Source: Thinopyrum elongatum (taxonomy: Eukaryota > Streptophyta > Magnoliopsida > Poales > Poaceae). From it: a stretch of 64,000 nt of DNA. The number at the start of each line of letters is the position of its first letter. Within the stretch, counting starts at the first letter, position 1. The translations under genes were made by a program, and so were the position numbers. The stretch spans positions 257,665,757 through 257,729,756 of the forward strand of contig CM022298.1 in assembly GCA_011799875.1 (NCBI GenBank), written 5' to 3'. The notes beneath the pieces are model-generated. The model worked only from the letters and a program-made list of their open reading frames with translations. It made no database searches and was not told the origin of the DNA. Positions 33,295 to 44,818 of this stretch are shown piece by piece.

Positions 33295-34814
33295 TGATGA
33301 CCCACAAGTATAGGGGGATCAATTGTATTCCTTTCAATAAGTAAGAGTGTTGAACCCAATGAGGAGCAGAAGGAAATGATAAGTAGTTTTCAGCAAGGTA
33401 TTCTCTGCAAGCACTGAAATTATAAGTAACGAGTAGTTTGATAGCAAGATAATTTGTAACAAGTAAGTAACGGTAAAAGTAACAAAAGTGCAGCAAGGTA
33501 GCCCAATCCTTTTGAGGAAAAGGACAGGCCAAAACGGTCTCTTATGATAAGCAAAGCGTTCTTGAGGGTACACGGGAATTTCATCTAGTCACTTTCATCA
33601 TGTTGGTTTGATTTGTGTTCGCTACTTTGATAATTTGATATGTGGGTGGACCGGTGCTTAGGTGTTGTTCTTACTTGAACAAACCTCCTACTTATGATTA
33701 ACCCCCTCGCAAGCATCCACAACTACGAGAAAAGAATTAAGAATAAATCTAACCATAGCATTAAATTTTTGGGTCCAAATCGGTCCCTTACGGAATAGCG
33801 CATAAACTAGGGTTTAAGATTCTGTCACTCTCGCAACCCATCATCTAATAACTACTCCACAATGCATTCCCTTAGGCCCTAATAAGGTGAAGTGTCATGT
33901 AGTCAACGTTCACATGACACCACTAAGGGAATCACAACATACATATCAATCAAAATATCGAACACATATCAAGTTCACATAATTACTTGCAACAAGATTT
34001 CTCCCGTGACCTCAAGAACAAAAGTAACTACTCACAAATGATAATCATGCTCAAGATCAGAGGGGTATTAAATAGCATAATGGATCTGAACATATAATCT
34101 TCCACCAAATAAACCATATAGTAATCAACTACAAGATGTAATCAACACTACTAGTCACCCACAAGCACCAATCTAAGGTTCCGGTACAAAGATTGAACAC
34201 AAGAGATGAACTAGGGTTTGAGAGAGGATGGTGCTGTTGAAGATGTTGATGGATATTGCCCTCCCCAAGATGGGAGAGTGGTTGGTGAAGATGATGACGA
34301 TGATTTCCACCTCCGGCAGGGAAGTTCCCCCGGCGGAATCGCTCTGCTGGAGGGCAAAAGTGCTCCTACCCAAGTTCTGCCTCGAGACGGCAGCGCTTCA
34401 TCCCGAAAGTCCTCCCCTGATTTTTTCTAGGCCAAAATGACTTATATACCAGAAGATGGGCACCGGAGGTGGGCCAAGGGGAGCACAACCCACCAGGGCG
34501 CGCCTGGGCTCCCTGGCGTGCCCAGGTGGGTTGTGCCCACCTGGTGGGCCCCCTCTGGTACTTATTGGCTCCAATAATTCTTATGTATTCCATAAAAATT
34601 CTCCGTGAAGTTTCAGCTCATTTGGAGTTGTGCAGAATAGGTGGCCTGACGTAGCTTTTTCAGGTCCAGAATTCCAGCTGCCGGTATTCTCCCTTTTTGT
34701 GTGAACCTTGCATATTATCAGAGAAAAGGCATTAGAATTACTCCAAAAAGCATTATTATACATAAAAACAATATAAATAACAGTAGGAAAACATGATGCA
34801 AAATGGACGTATCA
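33295..34814 (-). repeat. Athila 3' LTR, 1520 bp, complete
   Basis: On the minus strand it starts TGATACGTCCATTTTGCATC at 34814 and ends ...GGGTCATCA at 33295. The first 1490 bp or so align with 57713-59199, with about 3 percent differences by eye. A long palindromic segment at 34485-34545 is present in both LTRs. The short plus-strand frames at 34218-34440 are not considered genes. Confidence 0.85.
34476..34552. repeat. Long palindrome in the Athila LTR
   Basis: CACAACCCACCAGGGCGCGC is followed about 20 bases later by its near reverse complement (GCGTGCCCAGGTGGGTTGTG), allowing a GC-rich hairpin of roughly 27 base pairs. The same hairpin occurs in the other LTR at 58890-58962, where the arms match better (GCGCGCCC). 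A related one lies at 35908-35972 near the end of pol. Confidence 0.75.
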
Positions 34815-34830
34815 ACTCCCCCAAGCTTAG
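34815..34830 (-). other. Polypurine tract of the Athila element
   Basis: On the minus strand the purine-rich AAGCTTGGGGGAGT directly precedes the LTR start TGATACG. This is the expected plus-strand primer and confirms element orientation and the LTR edge. Confidence 0.8.
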
Positions 34831-36101
34831 ACCTCGCTTGTCCTCAAGCGAAGAACCGAAATCGAAAAACTTGTCCACATGCTTAGAGAGAGAGGTGTTG
34901 ATAAAAACAAAATATGGACATAAAAGCATCATGTACATTATTATAACAGCAACAAACTTTAACATAGAACTTTATCATAGAACTTTTATCACATAACTTC
35001 TGTCATAAACTTCTCATGAACAAGTAACAATTCATCACAACATCAAAGTATAAAGCATAAACTCTATTGAAAACCAACAAACTATGTTCTTAGTCAACTT
35101 TGCAACTACAATTCATCATCTTTTCAGGAAGCGTCATGTATCGGAGCCTTTTTGGCAAGTCCACATACTCAACCATCATATAGTCTTCTATGATTGCTAA
35201 CACTCACCACATACACATGAGCAAAAAGTTTCAACCGGACACATAGAAAGATAGGGGCTTATAGTTTCGCCTCCCAACATGCTCACCTCGAGGGTGATGT
35301 CAACAATAATAACTCATGCTACTCATATCCAACTGGATATATGTGCCTAGATCTTTCCTCACCACATGATGCTTGCCAAAAGAGAAAAATAAAAAGGAAT
35401 AGAGAGAAATACTTTGACTCTTGCATAAAAGTAAAAGATAGGCCCTTCGCAGAGGAAAGCAGAGGTTGCCATGCGCTTATTTGTTTGTATGCTCAATCTC
35501 TTAGTGCAAAAGAACGTCACGTTATATTGCCCCTTATGATAGCAACCTTTATTATGCAGCCTGTCGCTTTTATTATTTGCCATCACAAGTTCGTACAACA
35601 CTCAATTTTCTCTTACACTAAGTGATCCAACACTTTTAGAAGCAATTTTTATTGCCTTTTTGCACCGATGACAACTTACTTGAAGGATCTTACTCAATCC
35701 ATAGGTAGGTATGGTGGACTCTCAAAATAAGATTTTGGGTTTAACGGTTTTTGGATGCACAAGTAGTATCTCTACTTAGTGCGGAGTTTTTGGCTAGCAA
35801 AGATATTGATCAAGCACACATGTTAAAGGATCTATGACAATATAAATTCTATGTGAATATGAACAAACATAAATCATTACGGAAGAAAAACGGAGTCCGG
35901 AAGGTACCCGAGGTGGGCACAACCCACCTGGGCGCGCCTGGCAAGCCAGGCGCGCCCTGGTGTCTTGTGCCCACTAGGGGTGCCTTCCTGGTTGTTTCTT
36001 ATTTTCCTAATTTTTGATATATTCTAAAACTGACAGAAAATATTTTTGCTGATTTTTCGGAGTCCGTTTACTTACCGTATCACTTACCTCCTCTTTTTCA
36101 G
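34831..36101 (-). other. Athila region between pol and the 3' LTR
   Basis: About 1.27 kb between the integrase stop and the polypurine tract. Athila elements can carry an envelope-like gene here, but no frame of useful length or membrane-protein character is visible on the minus strand. The only structured feature is the hairpin-forming segment at 35908-35972 (GGTGGGCACAACCCACCTGG ... GCGCGCCCTGGTGTCTTGTG). Confidence 0.6.
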
Positions 36102-37452
36102 TTATTCTGGAGTGTTTCGGAAGGTTTCCTTTATGTGTTCTTCCGGTGTCATAGTTTGGATAATGTTGCTTTCAACATTAATGGGCGTACCTGAGATATA
36201 ATGTTTTATTCTTTGCCCATTGACAACCTTCGGGTTAGTACCCTCGGCATTATTTATTTTGATGGCTCCAGATCGATAAACCTCCTCGATAACATAGGGT
36301 CCTTCCCATTTGGAGAGGAGTTTTCCTGCAAAGAATCTGAAACGAGAGTTGTACAAAAGAACATATTCTCCAACTTTGAACTCACGCTTTTGGATTCTTT
36401 TGTCGTGCCATCTTTTAACTTTTTCTTTAAATAACTTGGCATTTTCATAAACTTGGGTTCTCCATTCATCTAGTGAGCTAATGTCAAATAACCTCTTTTC
36501 ACCGGCAAGTTTGAAATCATAGTTGAGTTCTTTAATTGCCCAATATGCTTTATGTTCTAACTCAAGAGGCAAATGACAAGCTTTTCCATAAACCATTTTA
36601 TAAGGAGACATACCCATAGGATTTGTATATGTTGTTCTATAAGCCCAAAGTGCATCATCTAATTTCTTAGACCTATTGATAGTTTTCTGTAATATCAACT
36701 TTATTTCTCTGTTGCTAAGTTCAACTTGACCACTAGATTGAGGGTGATAGGGTGAAGCAATTCTATGGTTAACATCATATTTAGCAAGCATTTTACGGAA
36801 AACACCATGAATAAAGTGTGAACCACCATCAGTCATTAAATATCTAGGGACTCCAAACCTTGGGAAAATAACTTCCTTAAGCATTTTAATAGAGGTGTTG
36901 TGATCAGCACTACTAGTTGGAATAGCTTCTACCCACTTAGTAACATAATCAACAGCAACCAAAATATGAGTATCCCCATTAGAGGAAGGAAAAGGTCCCA
37001 TGTAATCAAAACCCCAAACATCAAATGGTTCAACAGCAAGTGAATAATTCATAGGCATTTCCTGATGCTTACCAATATTACCAATTATTTGACAATCATC
37101 ACAAGATAAAAACAAACTTACGGACATCGTTGAAGAGCGTAGGCCAATAAAAACCAGATTGCAATACCTTGTGAGCAGTTCTATCTCCCGCACGATGCCC
37201 TCCATAAGCTTCCGAGTGACATTTTCGTAGGATTTGTCCCTGTTCATGCTCAGGTACACAATGTCTAATAATACCATCTACTCCTTCGTTATAAAGATGT
37301 GGGTCATCCCAAAAGTAATGTCTTAAATCATAGAAGAATTTTTTTCTTTTGTTGGTATGTGAAGCTAGGTGGTATGTATTTAGCAACAATGTAATTAGCA
37401 TAGTCAGCATACCAAGGAGTGTTATGAGAAACAATGTAATTAGCATAGTCAA
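36102..37452 (-). pseudogene. Athila integrase
   Basis: The N-terminal zinc finger is in one frame (37452-37099: HCVPEHEQGQ, CHSEAYGGH, SGFYWPTLFNDVRKF). The catalytic core and C-terminus are in another (37277-36102), so a frameshift separates them near 37120. The core shows FDYMGPF and MTDGGSHF for the two aspartates and PQSSGQVELSNREIK for the glutamate. The C-terminal segment LPLELEHKAYWAIKELNYDF is characteristic of the Athila lineage, followed by a chromatin-binding-like tail (RFFAGKLLSKWEGPYVIEEV). The frame ends normally with a stop at 36102. Confidence 0.85.
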
Positions 37453-38965
37453 ATTCTTGTAGCAAAAGAACCCACCTAATGAGTCTAGGTTTAGAATCTT
37501 TCTTTTCCATAAGATATTTTATAGCAGCATGATCGGTGTGAATAGTAACTTTAGAATCAACAATGTAAGATCTAAATTTGTCACAAGCAAACACAACTGC
37601 TAAGAATTCCTTTTCAGTAGTAGCATAATTGCGTTGAGCACTGTCTAGAGTTTTACAAGCATAATGAAGAACATTTAACTTCTTATCAACTCTTTGTCCT
37701 AGAATAGCACCAACAGCATAATCACTAGCGTCACACATAATCTCAAAGGGCAAGTTCCAATCAGGTGGTTGAACAATAGGTGCAGAGATTAAGGCTTTCT
37801 TAAGTGTTTCAAAGGCTTCTACACAATCATCATCAAAAACAAATGGAACATCCTTTTGCAAAAGATTTGTAAGAGGCCTAGAAATTTTAGAGAAGTCTTT
37901 AATAAATCTCCTATAGAAACCAGCATGACCGAGGAAACTACGAATACCTTTGATATCTTTAGGACATGGCATTTTCTTGATTGCATCAACTTTAGCTTTA
38001 TCCACCTCAATACCTCGTTCAGAAATTTTATGTCCCAAGACAATACCTTCATTAACCATAAAGTGGCACTTCTCCCAATTCAAGACAAGATTAGTTTGCT
38101 CGCATCTCTGCAAAACTTGATCAAGGTTGCTTAAGCAATCATCAAAAGAAGTTCCATAAACAGAAAAATCATCCATGAAAACCTCAACAATCTTTTAACA
38201 AAAATCATAAAATATAGCAGTCATACATATTTGAAAGGTAGCAGGTGCATTACATAAACCAAAAGGCATACGTCTATAAGCATAAGTTTCGAAAGGACAA
38301 GTGAAAATGGTTTTCTCTTGATCAGGTTGTGAAACAGGTATTTGAGAAAATCCAGAGTATCCATCAAGGAAACAAAAGTGTGTGTGCTTAGATAGTCTTT
38401 CAAGCATTTGATCAATAAAAGGTAGAGGGTAATGATCTTTTCTAGTAGCTTTATTTAATTTTCTAAAATCAATTACCATTCTGTAGCCAGTGACAATTCT
38501 TTGTGGAATGAGTTCATTTTTATCATTAGGAACAACAGTAATACCTCTCTTCTTAGGGACACAATGAACGGGACTTGCCCATCTACTATCAACTATAGGA
38601 TAGATTATACCTGCTTCCAGAAGCTTCAATATTTCAGTTCTTACCACTCCTTTCATTTTGGGATTCAACCGTCGTTGGTGATCAACAACGGGTTTAGCAT
38701 CAGGTTCCATATTAATTTTATGCTGACAGAGAGTGGGACTAATGCCCTTTAAATCATCAAGAGTATATCCAATAGCAGCTCGGTGCTTCTTCAGAACCTT
38801 CAATAATCTTTCTTCTTCATGTTCTGAAAGGTTAGCACTAATAATAACAGGATATATCTTTTTCTCATCAAGATAAGCATATTTTAAAGTGTCTGGTAAT
38901 TGTTTTAATTCAAACACAGGATCACCTTTAGGTGGAGGAGGACCTCCTAGAGTTTTAATAGGCAA
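37328..38965 (-). pseudogene. Athila reverse transcriptase and RNase H
   Basis: Frame 38965-38195 carries RT fingers and palm (GIIYPIVDSRWASPVHCVPK, FRKLNKATRKDHYPLPFIDQ, LDGYSGFSQIPV, MPFGLCNAPATFQ) and stops at a TAA before [14 protein letters not shown]. The downstream frame 38176-37328 supplies FMDD, the usual YxDD variant in this lineage, and RNase H ([40 protein letters not shown]). Near 37440-37370 a 21-bp segment (on the plus strand AACAATGTAATTAGCATAGTC) is present twice and the normal connection to integrase is missing, so a deletion with local duplication has occurred. Non-functional. Confidence 0.85.
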
Positions 38966-38983
38966 ATTGTGTTTAAGCAGAGG

Positions 38984-40365
38984 TCATTGTTCAAATAAAA
39001 TTTTGTCTATCTCATTCCTTTCATGCATATGCATATCATTTTCATGGTCTAACAAATATTGTTCTAGTGGATCAGTAGGAGGCACAGCAATAGAAGCAAG
39101 GCCAATTATTTCATCCTTACTAGGCAATTCTTTCTTATGATGTTTTCTACTAAACTTAAAAAAATTAAACTCATGAGACTCATCACCAAAACTAACACTG
39201 ACGATTTGTTTCTCACAATCTATTTTAGCATTGACGGTGTTCAAGAAAGGTCTACCAAAGATAATAGGACAAAAGTCATCTTGTGGGGAACCAAGAACGA
39301 GAAAATCAGTAGGATATTTTATTTTCCCACACACGACTTCAACATCTCTAAAAATCCCAAGTGGTGTGATGGTGTCTCTATTAGCAAGTTTAATAGTAAC
39401 ATCTATGTCTTCTATTTCAGTTGGTGCTATATCATTCATAATTTCTTGATATAAGGTAAAAGGAATAGCACTCACGCTAGCACCTATGTCACATAAACCA
39501 TGATAACGGTGATCTCCTATTTTAACTAAGACAACGGGCATGCCAACAATAGGTCTATGTTTATCTTTTTCATCGGGTTTGGCAATTCTAGTAGCTTCAT
39601 CACAGAAGTAGATAACATGCCCATCTAAATTTTCTACCAGGAGATCTTTAACCATAGCAACACTAGGTTCTACTTTGATTTGTTCAGCAGGCTTGGGTGC
39701 TATAATATAACTCTTATTGACCACAGTTGAAACTTTAGCATGCTCCTTTATCCTAACAGGGAAAGGTGGTTTTTCAATGTAAGCAGTAGGAACAACTGGA
39801 TCAACATTGTAAATAATAGTTTCATCTTTAGCTATTACCGGTTCTTTAATAGGTGAGTGATATTTAAACCACTTCTCCTTAGGGAGATCAACATGAGTAG
39901 CAAATGATTCACAAAAGGAGGCTACTATCTCAGAGTCAAGTCCATATTTAGTGCTAAACTTTTGAAAATCATCGGTATTCATAAAAGATTTAACACAATC
40001 ATACTTAAGCTTAATACCTGACTCTTTACCTTCATCGAGCTCCAAATCTTCAGAGTTGTGTTTAATTCTTTCTAAAAGATCCCACCTGAATTCAATAGTC
40101 TTCTTCATAAAGGAACCAGTACAAGATGTATCAAGCATGGATTGATCATCACGAGAAAACCGAGCATAAAAATTCTGAATGATAATTTCTCTTGAGAGCT
40201 CATGATTGGGGCATGAATATAACATTGAATTAAGCCTCCCCCAAGCTAGAGCGATACTTTCTCCTTCAGGAGGCAAAAAATTATATATATAATTCCGATC
40301 ACGATGAACTAGATGCATAGGATAATTTTTTTGGTGAAATTCCAATTTCAATCGATTCCAAGTCC
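38984..40365 (-). pseudogene. Athila gag (C-terminal part) and protease
   Basis: The frame from the insertion point at 40365 (SWTWNRLKLEFHQKNYP) to 38984 encodes the downstream part of gag (NYIYNFLPPEGESIALAWGR, SCPNHELSREIIIQNFY). It then encodes a retropepsin-like domain with GLCDIGASVSAIPFTLY (D-I-G-A in place of D-S/T-G-A) and PIIFGRPFLNT. A TGA stop at 38984 separates it from the in-frame RT segment. It originally continued upstream into the piece at 57293-57608, from which it is split by the solo LTR. Confidence 0.85.
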
Positions 40366-40722
40366 AAGATTGTGACGACCCGAGACCGACGCTCGAGACG
40401 CCTTCCATGTTTCTCGTTGTCGCCGTGTGTTTTATTTGTTTATTGCATTTCATCATGGCATCATACGCATTGCATCCGCATGTTTTCATAAAACTTGCAT
40501 CCGTTCGTAGTTGTTGTTTCTCCCTTGTCTTTGTCGACCTCTCTCAGACTCCCTCGCGTGCGCGTCCGAAAACCTCTCCCGAACCCGACCTGAGCAGTCG
40601 TGACCGATGAATCCGGATCATCCCCAAACATCCCTAAAATATCTTCGGTTCTTCCTTAGACCACCCGAAGCCGTCCGATTTGAATCGTGGGGCTCCAAAC
40701 CACTCCCCCAATTTGTTTATGC

Positions 40723-40730
40723 TATAAATA
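40723..40730 (+). promoter_or_regulatory. TATA box of the solo LTR
   Basis: TATAAATA, followed by GCAGACGAAACCCTACC, lies about 350 bp into the LTR. It is the likely core promoter of the former element. The GC-rich segment that follows (40766-41530) is open in two plus-strand frames but is Pro/Ser-rich without a domain, as expected for a leader. Confidence 0.5.
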
Positions 40731-41530
40731 GCAGACGAAACCCTACCTATTTTGTCCAACCCTAGATGAGGAGCCTTGTCCCATCCTCCCAGCCGCCGCC
40801 GCCAGCATCTTCCACCTCGGGATCCTCTCATTCCCCCCAAGCCAACCACCAACCACACCCAGATCCAATCCATCCACGCAGCCCCGCGCCCGAGCTCTTC
40901 TCCAGCCAGAGGCCTCTTCCTCCTTGCTTCGCTCAAGCCCAAAGGAGAGGAGCTCCTCCTCTGCCCGAGTGCTTCCTCAGCCCCGAGCACGCCTCCTGCT
41001 CAAGCCTCCTCCTCGTCCACGACCACCTCACCTCGCTGGACTTGCTGGATCCCGCCGCCTCTGCGACAGAGCTCGCCAGAGCAGGCACCACCAGGTCGGC
41101 CCCTGCCTTCCTTTCCCTTCTCCTTCCTTCTTCTCCTACCTTTCTCTTTCTGCCTCTCAAATCCCTCTCTCGTTTCTCTGAAACAGGAGCTCACCACCGA
41201 CCGGAGCCGCTGGAGCCGAGCCGCCGTCGTCCTGCTCGACCCCACCATCCAGATCCGCTCCGCGCCACTCTGATCCGGCCGTCTGTCGCCGCTTTCGCGC
41301 CGTCCCCATCCCCGGCGTCGGCCACACCTAGGCGAGCGCCTTCCGCATCGAACCGCGTCGGCGCCCTGCTCCACGTTCCGTTCGGGAATGAGTGCCCGAG
41401 CGCGTTGACCCTGGACCTTCCTCGCCAGCCACCCCAGGTCGCCTCCTTGCGGGCCCACCTCGTCTTCATTAGCCCGAGCCGCCAAGCCTGCAGCCATCTC
41501 CACCGCTGGGGCCTCAGCCCATGGTGCGCT

Positions 41531-43597
41531 GCCCCAGTACCTGTGCTTCAGATTCGGCCCAGTGTTGTTTTTTTTTCCTGTCTGCGAATTTGCCTATTAA
41601 TGCTGAGAAAACAGATTTGCAGAAAAACCCTTGAACTTCATGCATATCATAACTCACCAACCGTGCATCGTATGTGAAAACTTTGTATATGTAAAATGCT
41701 TATAATTTCATCTAGTTTCATAATAACCAACTCTCATCCATGTATAAAATCTTTAAATTGCTGTTTGCATTAATTTGCATAAATGACATGCTAAAATGAT
41801 TTATTTCATAACTAATTAACCGTAACTCCGAATTAAATAAAATTTATATGTAAATGGGGTAGAAAAATGCATAGATTAACATGGTGCACTTTATTTTACT
41901 GTTTAACAACATTAAAATATGATTTAGGGAAGAACAGTACCAAATTCGAAATATGCATATGAGGATTTTCCGGAACTGTTGTTTGTTATTTCCGGCCTCA
42001 TTTAAACTTGCCTAAATAGTTACTTTACTTGTTCTTCACCTCTTGCCATGTTTAACAACATTTAATATTATTGGGTACATAAACAAGAGCGAACTAAATA
42101 ATTGAATGTGGTGTTTCGTCAATATGCAACTCGTTGCATATTGAGCTCCACTTAACTTGTAGTCTTGTTTGTTGCACTTTGCCATGCCATGCCTAATTAA
42201 ACCGGACATGCATCATACTTGGTTGTGCATCATGCCATGATTATGATTGTGTGTTTACCGTGTTGTTTGCTTCTTTCCGGTTGTTCTTCTTCTCGATAGT
42301 TCCAGTTACGTTGCGATTGTGAGGATCCGTTCGACTACGTTGGTTCGTCTACTTCATGGATTCGGTCTTCTTCGTAGCGGGATTTCAGGCAATATGATCA
42401 TTACCCTGGATACCACTACTATCTTTGCTTTGCTAGTTGTCTCGATGTTATCGCTATGTCGCGCTACCTACCACTTGTTTATCAAGCCTCCCAATATGCC
42501 ATGAAACAGCCTCTAACCTTTTCACCCTCCCAGCAAATCGTTGTTTGGCTATGGTACCGCTTTGCTCAACCCCTCTTATAGCGTTGCTAGTTGCAGGTGC
42601 AGTTGTAGGTTGTTCCATGTTGGGACATGGATATCATGGGATATCACAATATCTCTTATTTAATTAATGTACATATATACTTGGTAAAGGGTGGAAGGCT
42701 TGGCCTTTTGCTTGGTGTTTTGTTCCACTCTTGCCACCCTAGTTTCCATCATACCGGTGTTATGTTCCTTGATTTTGCGTTCCTAACATGGTCGGGGTTT
42801 ATGGGCCCCCCTCGACAGTTCGCTTTGAATAAAACTCTTCCAGCAAGGCCCAACTTTGGTTTTACCATTTGCCTAATAACAACTAAAACTTGCATAGGGA
42901 CTTCCCGGGCCCCGAGGACTTAATTAACAACCCGGACCAGTGCTCCTCATGAGTGTTGGTCCAAACTAGAGCAGCTTGCGGCGCCGCCCTTGGCAACTTG
43001 GGGTATTTGGTCGCTGTAACCATAGCTCATCCGTCGTGGCCTGAGATGAGATACGTGCGGCTACTATCAGGGTGTCGGCACGTCGGGAGGTCTTGCTGGA
43101 CTTGTTTTACCATTGTCGAAATGTCTTGTGAACCGGGATTCCGAGTTTGATCGGGTTGTTCCGGGATGGAGGATTTTCCTCCGCTGATCATGAGAGTTTG
43201 TCATGGACTAAGTTGGGACACCCCTGCAGGGTTTAATCTTTTCGAAAACCGTACCTGTGGTTATGTGGCAGATGGGAATTTTTAATATCCGGTTGTAGAG
43301 AACTTGACACCAGATCCGAATTAAAATATGCCAACCGTGTGTATAACCGTGACCGTCTCTTTTCGAGTGAGTTCGAGAAGAGAACATGGTGGGGTCATGT
43401 TTGATTCGTAAGTAGTTCAGGATCACTTATTGATCATTACTAGTTTGCGACCGTTATGCGTAGATTCTCTTCTTATTCTTGTACTCGTAAGTTAGCCACC
43501 ATACAATGCTTAGCGCTTGCTGCAACCTCACCACTTATACATTCCATACCCATTAAGCTTTGCTAGTCTTGATACCCATGGTAATGGAATTGCTGAG
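41531..43597. other. Remaining left part of the solo LTR
   Basis: Non-coding LTR sequence with AT-rich segments (41640-42230) and no recognisable frame. It ends with the target sequence CTGAG (43593-43597), duplicated on insertion of the inner Gypsy element. Confidence 0.6.
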
Positions 43598-44418
43598 TGT
43601 CGGCGTGCGACACCTATGGGATCCTAAGGGACCCCTTTACGATTTGGCGGGGGGAGAGGTATGCGCAAAGAGCAGAACCAACGATCGACGCGGGAAGATT
43701 TTACCCAGGTTCGGGGCGCTGATCAGCGTAAAACCCTACTCCTGCCTTGTTTTATTATCGATGTTCTTGAGCCCAGGCTCCAGGAGCGCTCGTAGTGAAT
43801 ATTATGTTCAAAGAGCAGCTACGCATGCAGAATGGACCAGAAGATCTCCTCCCCTGTAGCAGTTGCCGTGGGCCTCCTTCTAAACCACAAAGGGGTCACC
43901 ACAATGGCAAAATGTATATACATTGAGGTGTAAAGTAGCTACAGGGTTATCATACCTAACCCCTGACGGACTAGGACGAACGCATTTAATGCACCGTGAG
44001 GTGTCCGTTTAGGTGTCCTTACTTTCTTGGGGATGGAAAAAGGGGCCATCCCATCAGCACCGCTTAAGCTCTCCTCCACTGGCGCGTCGCCACGCATCCA
44101 AAGAAGGACCCAGAATGTCGGGTTTGTTGCTGTGCTAGAGCGGTGGCACAGCAACAAAACCTTGCCGGGCACCGAAGCTTGCCGGGCGCCAATCCTTGTC
44201 GGGCTCCGCAGGCCACCCCGGCAAGATCTTGTCGGGGAAGCTGGCCTTCGGATTCCAGCTCTTCTTATCTGCTGATCCTCAGATCTCTGACTTGAAGATT
44301 TCTTTGGTGGCCTGAGCCAACCTCGAACTGTTCCCCGACGAGCCTTGCCGCGAGTATGGCTACAACTGCCCGTGCACAAGTACGGGGTACTAATGGCCCA
44401 ATACTTAGTACACCGACA
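43598..44418 (-). repeat. Tat/Retand 3' LTR, 821 bp
   Basis: Plus-strand boundaries are TGTCGGCGTGCG ... AGTACACCGACA. It aligns over its whole length with 56050-56869. It carries several GCCGGGC and CTTGCCGGG repeats in the 44160-44240 part. It directly borders the CTGAG duplication on the left and the polypurine tract on the right. Confidence 0.9.
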
Positions 44419-44432
44419 GGAGCCCCCGGGCC
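44419..44432 (-). other. Polypurine tract of the Tat/Retand element
   Basis: On the minus strand GGCCCGGGGGCTCC directly precedes the LTR start TGTCGGTG. Its position opposite the primer site fixes the minus orientation of the element. The tract is GC-rich and short but correctly placed. Confidence 0.7.
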
Positions 44433-44652
44433 TAGGCCATACATGAGTGCGAGGCATTGTTGGGCTAGGCCCAAGCAGTGCACGGGCACACATGGCAGGG
44501 GATTAACTGCTCGTAAATATCCTGTTTACTGTGCCCCCACTACGCGCGCCGAACGCGCGACATGGGAAGCGTGCCTCAAAAGCTGCAACTGCAACGCGCC
44601 TGCAGAGGCGCATTTACATTGGGGAGTAAAAGAGGCGGCCCCGCTCCTTCCC

Positions 44653-44660
44653 CATAAAAA
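44653..44660 (+). promoter_or_regulatory. TATA-like box for the antisense ORF
   Basis: CATAAAAA, just inside the 3' LTR and about 160 bp upstream of the ATG at 44819, is followed by a pyrimidine-rich leader (CTCTCGAGCTCAG, TCCGCCCGCCGCC). It is the best candidate core promoter for an independent antisense transcript, inferred from position and sequence only. Confidence 0.4.
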
Positions 44661-44818
44661 GGAGAAGCCGCAGAGGCACAAGCCTATTTACCCCCCTTTT
44701 CTTCTCAATCTGGCCGTCGCCATCGCCTTCCTCCTCTCGAGCTCAGAGCAAAGCTTTCCCTCTTCCGCCCGCCGCCTCCACGCTCGCTTCATCCCCGGCT
44801 TCCGCCCTTGCAGCCGCC

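Noticed and set aside
32706..33359. 217-residue Gly/Arg-rich minus-strand frame
   Set aside because: Low-complexity, matched by frames on the opposite strand, and runs across the Athila LTR boundary at 33295, so it cannot be one old gene.
34173..34440. Short frames in the Athila LTR (and 58546-58851)
   Set aside because: Present in both LTRs in overlapping frames on both strands and altered by small insertions between copies; typical chance frames in an LTR.
34831..36101. Envelope-like gene of the Athila element
   Set aside because: No frame of adequate length, signal peptide or membrane segment on the minus strand between pol and the polypurine tract.
40766..41677. 303-residue Pro/Ser-rich open frame in the solo LTR
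   Set aside because: It is open in two overlapping plus-strand frames and also on the minus strand, as expected from GC-rich composition. It has no domain and lies in LTR leader sequence.
43939..44493. 184-residue minus-strand frame in the Tat LTR
   Set aside because: Lies across the LTR and polypurine tract and is interrupted in the partner LTR; not a gene.
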